From positions 1-46,848 of the forward strand of contig NZ_JAAHGT010000001.1 of the NCBI RefSeq assembly GCF_010672385.1: a stretch of DNA of 46,848 nucleotides, in the 5' to 3' direction. This document shows positions 28,455-36,963 of the stretch, piece by piece (the stretch's first letter is position 1; each line of letters opens with the position of its first letter). The notes below the pieces were generated by a model. It was given only the letters and a program-made list of their open reading frames with translations. It was not told where the DNA came from and did no database searches. Made by a program: the position numbers and the translations under genes. Origin of the DNA: Okeania sp. SIO2F4 (GTDB taxonomy: Bacteria > Cyanobacteriota > Cyanobacteriia > Cyanobacteriales > Microcoleaceae).

Positions 28455-29027
28455 TTAAAACCTAAAGCTCAAATCTATAACTATCAGTTGGCCGTCAAAA
28501 GCATAAAAACTAACTTTGTAAATATTCTCAGCATCAACCGTTAGTTCAGCATCAGGACGAATAATTGAATCTGGGTAAAGCAAGTTTGAAGCGGACATTT
28601 CGTCTTGAGCTAAGAGTTCTTCATTTTGATTATAGGCTGACAAAACAGTTCGGCGGGAACTCCTTACCAGTCCACTGACAAACTTGACTGGAGATGTAAA
28701 GTTCATTTCTATTAGGCCACTTTTTGGCGCTCCCATTAAGACTTTGGTACCTGGAGGAACTGCAAAAGCTGGGTTTGAGGGTTCGATAGCGATCGCATTA
28801 GAGAAAGTTACGCCCCAATTTTGAAATTGATGGTCTACTACTTCAAAGGATTTTAAATCTTTTAGGCCAAGGCGAATACAACTGGGCATAGTTGAAAGTT
28901 TTAATAATTCTGATTCAGTCTGGTCATACTCAGGAGTAGCTACAAATTCATATCCATTTTTGACCCTGAAGTTATCAGTTAGAGGATTTATCTTGTGGGT
29001 TGTATCAATCTCAAAACTCTGTACCAT
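28455..29027 (-). CDS. Conserved hypothetical protein, beta-rich
   Basis: I do not recognise this 190-residue protein. It has no signal peptide and no transmembrane helix. The centre (WGVTFSNAIAIEPSNP, 71-86; PPGTKVLMGAPKSGLIEM, 91-108; VKFVSGLVRSSRRTVLSAYN) and the end (FYAFDGQLIVIDLSFRF) alternate hydrophobic and polar residues, as in a jelly-roll or beta-sandwich domain such as carbohydrate-binding folds. A strong ribosome site, AAGGAGGT, lies 3 bp before the ATG, the clearest in the window, so the start is well supported and expression is likely. It lies upstream of the GH57 gene on the same strand, but 500 bp away. Confidence 0.7.
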   Translation of the reverse strand: MVQSFEIDTTHKINPLTDNFRVKNGYEFVATPEYDQTESELLKLSTMPSCIRLGLKDLKSFEVVDHQFQNWGVTFSNAIAIEPSNPAFAVPPGTKVLMGAPKSGLIEMNFTSPVKFVSGLVRSSRRTVLSAYNQNEELLAQDEMSASNLLYPDSIIRPDAELTVDAENIYKVSFYAFDGQLIVIDLSFRF

Positions 29028-29037
29028 TGGACCTCCT
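29028..29037 (-). promoter_or_regulatory. Strong ribosome binding site
   Basis: On the minus strand AAGGAGGT precedes the ATG at 29027 by 3 bases. Most other genes in the window lack a visible site, so this one is unusual. Confidence 0.7.
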
Positions 29038-29664
29038 TAATCAATTTACTACTTGAGGGGTATAACCCCTCACATCTTATTACTTTATAGCTTATTCTTT
29101 TGATCTCCGCTTTAACCAGAACAATTTTCGTTAACAATTTTCGTTTTTATTCATAATTTAATAGCAAATTCAAAAAAGGTCGTTACAGTAAAAAAGGCAA
29201 TAGAGAATAGAGTATAGAGAAAAACGTTGTTATTTATTTAATTTTCATAGCCAAATCCAGGTCTTCCCTAACTACAAAAAAAAGTTAATGTAGCATTATT
29301 TTTTGAAACTGGTATAATTTACAATTTTTGATAATTATTAATTTTGAATTTATTAAAATTACAAATAAAAATAATTTTGTGAATTTTTTGTTTTTTAAAA
29401 ACAAGCTTTTTCTTGAATATAAAAGTTTAAAAAATGTAGCAATTAAAAATTGATATTGACAACAACAAGACACAAAAAATTAACCGAGTCTCTAACTAAA
29501 ACAGGGTGAGAAACTCGGTATCTGGAATTTTTGAGCAAATTAAAGTATAATTTTCAGGACTTACGCGCCCAAAAAAGAAACTGGGTTTATTGCCATGATT
29601 ATTGTTTTTCAAACCAGGAAATTTCGTCGATCGACCCGGTTTCTGCCTAAGTCATAATTTTAAA
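29038..29664. other. Intergenic region, no gene seen
   Basis: Very AT-rich from 29250 to 29500; the open frame at 29285-29473 there has the composition of non-coding DNA. An imperfect inverted pair GAAACTGGGTTTATT / GACCCGGTTTC lies at 29577-29643, of the same family as 12148-12208. Confidence 0.4.
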
Positions 29665-29769
29665 ACTAACCCGATCTCAAGCCAATTTCACCTTCGATAC
29701 TAAATTCTTTTTGAGAATGTTCTTTTAAAAATTGCTCTACACCTTGTCACACTTCTTGCTCCCAACTAA
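29665..29769 (-). pseudogene. Short C-terminal gene remnant, family unknown
   Basis: A minus-strand frame reads SWEQEV, stop, QGVEQFLKEHSQKEFSIEGE, then IGLRSG and TAG at 29667-29665. It looks like the last 35 codons of a protein with a nonsense codon, and a hairpin-repeat junction upstream. I cannot name the family. Confidence 0.25.
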
Positions 29770-29771
29770 AT

Positions 29772-29825
29772 GTCGCTCCGGGTCTCCCGTTACAATCTCG
29801 GATTTAACGGGAGACCCAGAGCGAC
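29772..29825. repeat. Large GC-rich hairpin
   Basis: The arms GTCGCTCCGGGTCTCCCGTTA (29772-29792) and its complement (29805-29825) pair over 21 bases with one mismatch, with a 12-base loop. It has no T-run after it and no clear gene beside it, so it is more likely a mobile palindrome than a terminator. Confidence 0.7.
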
Positions 29826-30095
29826 CTGCAAAAAAACTCATCTCTACAGTAAAGTAACTTTAATTATGCGGTTGTGCATAGCGCAAAGTGTGGGATTAGT
29901 CAAGTATGGCTGGCCAATATAATCTAAAAGCACTGATATATAGAGGTTTTAGCATTTTTGGAGCGAAAAAAGTGCAAATTTTTCAGCCTTTAAGACCAAA
30001 AAGTTAGGACGAAAGGTAGACAAGCACAAAAAGATAGAGGTACAAACAATTATTCCTCCTACTTTCGAGCGTCTCCCTACACGGACCTCCCGACA
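29826..30095. other. Intergenic region, no gene seen
   Basis: No convincing frame in either direction. It leads into the 91-bp tandem repeat. Confidence 0.4.
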
Positions 30096-30312
30096 GAGAT
30101 TTAAGACCAATCCATTTCCTCAGATTTTTGACACCGATAGTATTATAAAAAAACGGGTTGATGGGAAATTAATTTTATTATGACAAGAGATTTAAGACCA
30201 ATCCATTTCCTCAGATTTTTGACACCGATAGTATTATAAAAAAACGGGTTGATGGGAAATTAATTTTATTATGACAAGAGATTTAAGACCAATCCATTTC
30301 CTCAGATTTTTG
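30096..30312. repeat. 91-bp tandem repeat, 2.4 copies, at truncated pbpC edge
   Basis: Units start at 30096, 30187 and 30278, each with GAGATTTAAGACCAATCCAT; the first two are identical over the unit as far as I can see. The third stops at TCAGATTTTTG (30312), exactly where pbpC coding similarity begins. So the repeat meets the gene break. Confidence 0.9.
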
Positions 30313-30313
30313 C

Positions 30314-31084
30314 GATACTCATGCTAGAGCTACAGAATTTGGAATTAATTCTGCTTTAAATTTGCCATTTCCAGCAGCAGTAAAAACGGGTACTTCTTCA
30401 GATTTTCGTGATACTTGGACGGTCGGTTTTTCCAAAGATTATACTGTAGCAGTTTGGGTAGGTAATTTTAGTGGCAAACCGATGATGCAAATATCAGGAG
30501 TTATGGGTGCTGCACCTTTATGGAATCGAATTATGCTGCATTTACATGAAAAGAATGAACCGACTTTTTTTTCCACACCAAAAAATATGGTTCAGCGCCC
30601 AGTTTGTACAATTTCTGGATTGCGTCCTAAATCCGATTGTCCGTCGGTAATGACCGAGTATTTTTATTCAGAAAAGTTGGCAGAATACGAGCATTTATCT
30701 AATAATTATCGAGTGGGGAATTTGCCTGCTGAATATAACGAATGGTTAGCAAGACAAAGTGAGTCTAGTTTTGTTGATGGTGAGTTAAAAATTTTATTTC
30801 CCCAAGAAGATGATTACTTTTTAATTGATAGTAGTACAGGAGAACAAAAGTTAGAATTTAAGTTGGCAAATTCAGCCAAAAAATCTGTGGAATGGTGGTT
30901 GAATGGAGAGAAGTTAGCAGTTAATTCTGGCAATTCTTTTTTTTGGAAATTAACTCCTGGTAAGTGGCATTTGGAAGTACGTTCAGGAGAAATGGTAGAC
31001 AGAGTAAATTTTCAAGTACAATTGTCAAGTCAATCTCCTTATCAGGGTTTTTCTATACTTCAAGAAGGAATAAAGAATAAGTAA
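30314..31084 (+). pseudogene. pbpC: pbpC (penicillin-binding protein 1C) C-terminal fragment
   Basis: From 30314 the frame reads DTHARATEFGINSALNLPF, then AVKTGTSSDFRDTWTVGFSK: the KTG box and following conserved block of the transpeptidase domain. It continues through AVWVGNFSG, RPVCTISGLRPKSDCPS and a C-terminal BiPBP_C-like domain (about the last 90 residues, ending ILQEGIKNK). The glycosyltransferase domain, the SxxK nucleophile and the SxN motif are all missing, so the fragment cannot make peptidoglycan. The first in-frame start in the fragment is TTG 30362. PbpC would normally be about 750-800 residues. A stem-loop terminator follows. Confidence 0.85.
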
Positions 31085-31104
31085 GAAGTTTTAAATAAGG
31101 AATA

Positions 31105-31129
31105 AAAATAGTAGCTATACTACTATTTT
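31105..31129. terminator. Bidirectional terminator between pbpC fragment and membrane protein
   Basis: AAAATAGTAG and CTACTATTTT form a perfect 10-bp stem with a 5-base loop, with A and T runs at its base on both sides. It lies between converging genes, with the last base pairs overlapping the stop end of the membrane protein gene. Confidence 0.75.
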
Positions 31130-32534
31130 ATAAAAGTTGTGAAATTATTGAAATATGACTGTTTAAAGATAAAATAATAAATATTGTCAGAATAAGTTTG
31201 CCTAAATCATTGAGAGAAAAATTTTTCCTTAACCAACGCTCAATTTGATAAAAATACGCCACTATAGTCAACCAACTTATTAGTGCAAAGTAACTAATTA
31301 ATTCATCATAGTCAGTTAGTTTCGTATCTACCATTCGAGTGCAATATCCAAAATCCCCGAATGTTTGATAGTCACAAATAGATAAAAATGGTAAAAGAAT
31401 AATCATCACGATTATAGAAGCTAAAACTAGGACAATATGAGCATAAAAACCCTGCCATATACTTATGGGATGAGGCACCCACATCAAAGATTTTGAAGAA
31501 GGTTTTTTACCAAAGAAAATATTTTTATTAGATAAAATATGGTCAACGTAGGATAACACAAGTATAGATAAGATTATTCCTAATCCTACAGCTTTTAGAA
31601 ATAGAGTTTCACTTCCTGTAATTTCTGATAAAATAAACCCTACAATCCCACTCCAGAAACCAAAAACTCTAATTATAATCACTGTCCAGATTAACATAAA
31701 TAAACTTTTTAGCCATGAACTAGGATAAGGAAACCATATAGGCCATTTATTTACTTTGTTTTCTTTCTGTTGATTTTCCTGTTTGTTTTTCCCCTTCTGT
31801 TTCCAAAGTGTTTTTCCCGTTAATAAATAGGTTTGTCTCCGCCCTCGTTTAATTGCCAGACAGTTGTCAATAATGCTGATGAATGACACTACTAAGAAAG
31901 GTAAATAAAATGCTTTAATAAATATATCTTCACCATCACTATTTTCTAGTAAAAAGTTGATTAAACTTGCAGATAAAATACCTTGTAAGAAAATTCCAAA
32001 TACGAAAAACCAAATATAAAAAGCAACTTTCCGCTTAGTATAAATATATGTAGCTATGGGAATAGTTAAACCTAACAAAAAAGTTAACCACATACTGCAT
32101 TGAGATAATTTAATCAGTTTATCTAATTTCTTTTGCTCAGTTGTGGTATTTGTATTTTTGGGCTGATTATCTGATTCTATAGATTCTACAGGTTTAATTA
32201 TTTGTTGTTGTATTTTAGCTTGATTGTACAAACTAATAAATTCAGTCCACTGAGGAGAATCTGTATTTATATCTTGACCAGAAACTTTGACAGAATCTAT
32301 TGATTCTATTCCTAACTTTACAATAGCTCTATGCACAAAAGAAACAGATTTTTTTTTGTCTGGTACTTCTAGAGATTTTAGAGTTAAACACAATACACTA
32401 TCTATAATAGTGACTTGAGTAGTAATTCCTTTATCTTTAAAAAAATAATTAAGTACAGATGCGATCGCTGTGATATTTCCCTGTTTAGCAAGAGTTAATA
32501 TCTCTGACTTATTCCCTGATTTTGTAGTAGTCAT
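31128..32534 (-). CDS. Polytopic membrane protein with cyanobacterial N-terminal domain
   Basis: A 468-residue protein. Residues 8-105 (EILTLAKQGNITAIASVLNY, then AIVKLGIESIDSVKVSGQD) match a cyanobacterial domain I recognise from many Nostoc-type proteins, where it precedes varied C-terminal modules; its function is unknown. After a Gln/Asn-rich linker come about eight hydrophobic helices (150-465), with charged loops between. No transporter motif is visible. The start at ATG 32534 fits the usual start of the N-domain. It may be a sensor or a stress-related membrane protein, but the evidence does not allow a choice. Confidence 0.72.
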   Translation of the reverse strand: MTTTKSGNKSEILTLAKQGNITAIASVLNYFFKDKGITTQVTIIDSVLCLTLKSLEVPDKKKSVSFVHRAIVKLGIESIDSVKVSGQDINTDSPQWTEFISLYNQAKIQQQIIKPVESIESDNQPKNTNTTTEQKKLDKLIKLSQCSMWLTFLLGLTIPIATYIYTKRKVAFYIWFFVFGIFLQGILSASLINFLLENSDGEDIFIKAFYLPFLVVSFISIIDNCLAIKRGRRQTYLLTGKTLWKQKGKNKQENQQKENKVNKWPIWFPYPSSWLKSLFMLIWTVIIIRVFGFWSGIVGFILSEITGSETLFLKAVGLGIILSILVLSYVDHILSNKNIFFGKKPSSKSLMWVPHPISIWQGFYAHIVLVLASIIVMIILLPFLSICDYQTFGDFGYCTRMVDTKLTDYDELISYFALISWLTIVAYFYQIERWLRKNFSLNDLGKLILTIFIILSLNSHISIISQLL

Positions 32535-33017
32535 TCGTATATATATCCTCTAACAAATGATTGAATTTTTATCCCAACTGTACTCTATCAAGAATCTACA
32601 CAACTCTGCATCAGTGAATCTACTAATTTTTTCTATTCTTTTTCTACTATTATTTTCCTAGTTTAAGTATTTTTACCAAATAAATTAAATCTACTAAATC
32701 AAAAGTCATTCCATATCAAATCTGCTTACTTTGGAGTATTATATCAAATCCGGTAGCATTGGTGTAATTAGATTCATAGTGTGGAGACCCACCCCTAACC
32801 CCTCCCAGGAGGGGAATGTGCGGTGCGGGGGAGATATAGAAAAATTTGGGAATGAGTAAAGATGAAACATTTTTTTATATCGAATTAAGTGGATTTGATA
32901 TTATAAGAAACCGACTTTATGGGAGATGGATGTTAATATGGTAGGGCATCTCATACAAACCCGGTTTCTATACTTTATTTATACTAAAACTACCGGATTT
33001 AATATCACATAACTTCC
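32535..33017. repeat. Intergenic region with MITE-like pair
   Basis: TTATATCAAATCCGG (32739-32752) and GGATTTGATATTATA (32891-32905) are near-perfect inverted ends of a segment of about 168 bp, which also holds CCTCCCAGGAGG. Right after it lies the GAAACCGACTTTATGG / CAAACCCGGTTTC pair (32909-32970). No gene is seen. Confidence 0.55.
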
Positions 33018-34121
33018 TCAAACTTTACTTCCTACTTCCATAAACCGAGAATAATTAAAAGCTGTTAATAAGGGGTCAGATTGATTATTCCAAATTAAAT
33101 CAGCAATTAACATTCCTGTTACAGGTGCTAATAAAATTCCATTCCGATAATGCCCAGTTGCCAATGTCAAATTATCATAATTACTTTCTCCTAATATGGG
33201 CATTTCATCAGGAGTATTAGGACGAAAACCCCACCAAAATTCTAAGATTTCGTAATCTCTTAAACCTGGATATAATCTAATTGCATTTCCTAGTAATTGT
33301 TGAACTCCTGCGGCTGTATTTCCATCAACAAATCCGATATTTTCACAGGTAGCACCAATAATTATTCTGCCATCTTTTCGTGGTACAATATAAGTTTGAT
33401 TTCCAAATAAAACTTGCTGTAAAGGTAAATTTTCTGTACTTACATCTGAGGGGATTTTTAATGACAACATTTGCCCTTTTGTAGGAAAAACAGGAATTGG
33501 TAATAACTCCTGTGACCACGCACCCGTAGCTAATACATAATGTTCTGCTTCTAATTCACCTATTGATGTTTTCAGAGTTTGAATTTTCCCTTTTTTACAA
33601 ATTATTTCTTTAACAGAGCCTTGGATAATATCAATCTTTAATTCTTTAGCCGCTGCAATAATTGACTTATACAAGTAAGGACTATCTACTTGCGCATCTT
33701 GAGAGTAAAACCAACCGCCAATTACTTCAGGACTTAATCCTGATTGATATTGATGAATTGCTACTTGATTTAGCCATTGATAATTTAGGTTTGGTAAAGC
33801 ATAATTTTGTCTGTCTTTTAATGTATAAACTGGAGTTAAAATTCCACAAGACCAATAACCAGTTTCTAAACCACTAATTGATTCTATTTTTTGTACCCAT
33901 TCTGGATATAATGTCCGACTTTTTAAACATAAGTCTAACATTTTTCCAGGGGGAATAGCTTCAGCTTGAGGAGCTAACATTCCCGCAGCAGCATTTGTGG
34001 CAATTGGCTGAAAATCACGGTTAATAACTGTGACTTTGGCTCCGAGGAGTTTAAGTTCTATTGCTATTGATAGACCGATAATACCGCCACCAATAATTAG
34101 GATGTTGTTTGATTTATTCAT
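33018..34121 (-). CDS. thiO: Glycine oxidase ThiO
   Basis: A 367-residue FAD-dependent amine oxidase (DAO family). The dinucleotide-binding motif IIGGGIIGLSIAIEL is at 9-23, AAAGMLAPQAEA at 44-55 is typical of ThiO, and the C-terminal FAD segment GHYRNGILLAPVTGMLIADL is at 336-355. It oxidises glycine to glyoxylate imine (dehydroglycine), the precursor that ThiG uses for the thiazole of thiamine. Many cyanobacteria have ThiO fused to ThiG; here ThiO stands alone. No TPP riboswitch was found upstream. The ferredoxin gene 350 bp upstream on the same strand is probably independent. Confidence 0.88.
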   Translation of the reverse strand: MNKSNNILIIGGGIIGLSIAIELKLLGAKVTVINRDFQPIATNAAAGMLAPQAEAIPPGKMLDLCLKSRTLYPEWVQKIESISGLETGYWSCGILTPVYTLKDRQNYALPNLNYQWLNQVAIHQYQSGLSPEVIGGWFYSQDAQVDSPYLYKSIIAAAKELKIDIIQGSVKEIICKKGKIQTLKTSIGELEAEHYVLATGAWSQELLPIPVFPTKGQMLSLKIPSDVSTENLPLQQVLFGNQTYIVPRKDGRIIIGATCENIGFVDGNTAAGVQQLLGNAIRLYPGLRDYEILEFWWGFRPNTPDEMPILGESNYDNLTLATGHYRNGILLAPVTGMLIADLIWNNQSDPLLTAFNYSRFMEVGSKV

Positions 34122-34468
34122 TTTAAATAAAGGAAGAAGAACATGACAAGGATTTTTGACACGGATGGACTGAGAAACTTTTTGTCAACTAATAAAAACC
34201 TCTCTCCAAACCTCTATCCTACGAGGATAGAGGCTTTGAAACCCTGATTCTATTCTAGGGTAGGGATGTTAGGTTTCTACGGATTCATCGGTTATATACA
34301 CCAATGCTCAAACAGCTTCTGATAATTCTACAGATAATTATTAGGAATAAGAAACAGTTTATGAGCTTGAACTTTGTTTTTCTTCTAAAGAGCAATTACT
34401 CTTTTTTTTATGTCTTGATTTTATTTTCCTATAACTGATATTTTTAATGATTTTTCTTAATATATATT
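34122..34468. other. Intergenic region, no gene seen
   Basis: AT-rich. A weak inverted pair AAAGAG/CTCTTT with a T-run lies at 34392-34412 and could end transcription, but the stem is only 6 bp. Confidence 0.35.
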
Positions 34469-34807
34469 TTATCCTTCAGGAGTCCAGACAATCTCAGAAC
34501 CTTGCCCCCAAAAACCATTGTATTTAGTTACTTTTATATCTCCTAAAACTTTCACTTGACAGGATAAACGTTTCTGAGAATTAGAAATATGGGGAGGCAA
34601 AGAAAGTCTAGCTTTTTCTCGCCATTGAGGTTGAGAAACTTCTCCTTCTATTACTACAGCACAAGTGCCACAAGTACCAATACTACGACAGTTAATAATT
34701 GAGGCATTGCCATTATAAACATCAACATTATTTTTCAGTAAAACTTGACGTAAATTTGCTCCTTTAGCACAATTGATAGTTTTACCCTGAGCCTGAATCT
34801 TAACCAT
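34469..34807 (-). CDS. 2Fe-2S ferredoxin-type protein
   Basis: A 112-residue protein with the four cluster cysteines of a 2Fe-2S ferredoxin fold: C40-x5-C46-x2-C49 (NCRSIGTCGTCAV) and C83 (RLSCQV). The x5 spacing resembles adrenodoxin and bacterial Isc-type ferredoxins, rather than the x4 spacing of plant-type photosynthetic ferredoxin, and the proline-rich insert (60-73) is also unlike PetF. It probably transfers electrons to an unknown enzyme in the cytoplasm. A proline-glycine tail ends the protein. Start ATG 34807 is good. Confidence 0.85.
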   Translation of the reverse strand: MVKIQAQGKTINCAKGANLRQVLLKNNVDVYNGNASIINCRSIGTCGTCAVVIEGEVSQPQWREKARLSLPPHISNSQKRLSCQVKVLGDIKVTKYNGFWGQGSEIVWTPEG

Positions 34808-35201
34808 AACAAATTATTTCATTATATTGACTAATATTGATTATATATCAACAGATAAAAATTAACATAAAAAGTAAAGTAGAGTGGTTCATTAATGGAG
34901 AATTATTTTTGTTTTCGGCTGCCAGAGCCGACATGAAACGCTGGGCAACATGAAAAGCGTTTTGCGTTCCGCAATTCTCAATTATTAATTATTAGGAGAG
35001 GGTTTCAAGCTCTGGGAATTAATTATCAATTATCAATTATCAATTATCCATTGGTAAATAGTAATTCCCATCTATTCAAAAGTAAACCTTTGAATGATAA
35101 AGTTTAAATTAAGTTGAAAAATATTTTAATTGTAAGTATCTTCCTTCAAACTAAGTTGTATGATTGACTAATCTAGTACCTAAAACCTACCATCAACCAC
35201 C
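34808..35201. repeat. Intergenic region with repeat tail
   Basis: A GC-rich core (34912-34973) with ACATGAAACGCTGG and ATGAAAAGCG is followed by ATTAATTATTAGGAGAGGG and ATTATCAATTATC runs, like the modular repeats at 21271 and 45045. It is upstream of cimA; no clear promoter seen. Confidence 0.45.
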
Positions 35202-36797
35202 ATGAACAAAATCTGGATTTACGACACAACTCTGCGCGACGGTGCCCAACGAGAAGGATTATCCCTATCCCTGGAAGACAAACTACGCATCGCCCATCAA
35301 CTCGACAGTTTAGGGATTCCATTTATCGAAGGCGGTTGGCCTGGTGCAAATCCTAAAGACGTACAATTTTTTTGGCAGCTGAAAGACCAACCCCTGACTC
35401 AAGCAGAAGTTGTAGCATTTTGTTCCACCCGTCGTCCGGGAAAGCAAGCAGCATCCGACCCTACTCTCCAACCTATTTTGTCTGCGGGTACGCGCTGGGT
35501 GACAATTTTTGGTAAATCTTGGGATCTGCACGTTACCGAAGGGTTGAAAACTACTCTCGAAGAAAATTTAGCGATGATTTCAGATACAATTTCTTATCTG
35601 TGCAGTCAAGGTCGCCACGTTATCTATGATGCTGAACATTGGTTTGATGGTTACAAACATAACCCTGATTATGCTTTGCAAACTTTAGCTGCTGCCAACA
35701 ACAGCGGAGCAGAATGGTTAGTTTTGTGCGATACTAACGGTGGGACTCTACCCCACGAAATCAGTCAAATAGTGGCAGATGTTTCTCAAGCTTTACCTAC
35801 TGCAAAATTAGGCATTCACACCCATAATGATTCTGGAACTGCTGTTGCCAATGCTTTGTCTGCGGTCATGGAAGGAGCGCGGATGGTACAAGGAACTATT
35901 AATGGTTATGGGGAACGTTGCGGTAATGCTAACCTTTGTACTTTAATTCCTAATTTGCAAATCAAGTTGGGTTATGACTGTATTCAGTCGCAACAACTAG
36001 AAAAATTGACTCAGACCAGTCGAGGTATTAGTGAAATAGTTAATCTTGCTCCTGACGATCATGCACCATTTGTAGGTTTATCAGCTTTTGCTCACAAGGG
36101 TGGTATTCATGTGTCAGCAGTGGAACGTAACCCTCTAACTTATGAACATATTCAACCGCAACAGGTGGGGAACGGTCGTCGCATTGTGATTTCTGACCAA
36201 GCAGGTTTGAGTAATGTGTTGGCAAAGGCGAAAAGTTTCGGTATTGAATTAGATCGCCAAAACCCTGCTTGTCGGCAAATTTTGGAGAAGTTAAAAGAGT
36301 TGGAAAATGAGGGTTATCAGTTTGAAGGTGCGGAGGCGAGTTTTGAGTTATTGATGCGAACTGCTTTGGAGCAACGGCAGCAGTTTTTTGAGATTAAGGG
36401 TTTCCAGGTGAATTTGGATAAGGGAAGTGGTAAGGTTTCTAATTCTCTGGCAACGGTGAAAGTTGCTGTTGATGGTAGGGATATTCTGGAAGCTGCGGAA
36501 GGGAATGGTCCGGTTTCTGCTTTGGATGCTGCTTTGCGGAAAGCGTTAGGAAATTTTTATCCAGCGATCGCTAATTTTTACTTAACAGATTATAAGGTGA
36601 GAATTTTGGATGGTGGAGCGGGTACTTCTGCTAAGACTAGGGTATTAATTGAGTCGAGTAATGGTCAACAACGATGGACGACTGTGGGAGTTTCTACTAA
36701 TATTTTGGATGCTTCTTATCAGGCAGTTGTTGAAGGTTTGGAATATGGTTTGATGTTGGAAAATCAGTGTCAAGAAACTGTGGTGAGTGTGGTGTAG
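35202..36797 (+). CDS. cimA: Citramalate synthase
   Basis: A 531-residue enzyme of the DRE-TIM metallolyase family. The opening DTTLRDGAQREGLSLSL (8-24) and HTHNDSGTAVANAL (near 207-220) are the metal-binding blocks, and the C-terminal third (about 390-515) is the LeuA-type allosteric domain. CimA condenses acetyl-CoA with pyruvate to (R)-citramalate, giving a threonine-independent route to isoleucine. The WVTIFGKSWDLHVTEGL segment (104-120) separates CimA from isopropylmalate and homocitrate synthases. Length is typical. It is a single gene with ATG start. Confidence 0.93.
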   Translation: MNKIWIYDTTLRDGAQREGLSLSLEDKLRIAHQLDSLGIPFIEGGWPGANPKDVQFFWQLKDQPLTQAEVVAFCSTRRPGKQAASDPTLQPILSAGTRWVTIFGKSWDLHVTEGLKTTLEENLAMISDTISYLCSQGRHVIYDAEHWFDGYKHNPDYALQTLAAANNSGAEWLVLCDTNGGTLPHEISQIVADVSQALPTAKLGIHTHNDSGTAVANALSAVMEGARMVQGTINGYGERCGNANLCTLIPNLQIKLGYDCIQSQQLEKLTQTSRGISEIVNLAPDDHAPFVGLSAFAHKGGIHVSAVERNPLTYEHIQPQQVGNGRRIVISDQAGLSNVLAKAKSFGIELDRQNPACRQILEKLKELENEGYQFEGAEASFELLMRTALEQRQQFFEIKGFQVNLDKGSGKVSNSLATVKVAVDGRDILEAAEGNGPVSALDAALRKALGNFYPAIANFYLTDYKVRILDGGAGTSAKTRVLIESSNGQQRWTTVGVSTNILDASYQAVVEGLEYGLMLENQCQETVVSVV

Positions 36798-36963
36798 ATG
36801 GTAATGGAAAAACCACAGTCATCGTAATTTTTAAATACATAAATACAACAATTAAAACCATAACTTTGTAGGGACGTTTCATAAAACGTTTCTACTTTAT
36901 TTGTGCTAAAATAGAAACTGCTGTAAATTTTTCAAGATTATCGTTAACTGTTTTGGCATAATC

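Noticed and set aside
29285-29473. 62-codon minus-strand ORF
   Set aside because: Phe/Leu/Lys composition expected from an A/T tract; no family.
33018-35201. TPP riboswitch near thiO
   Set aside because: No THI-box pattern could be found on either strand before thiO.
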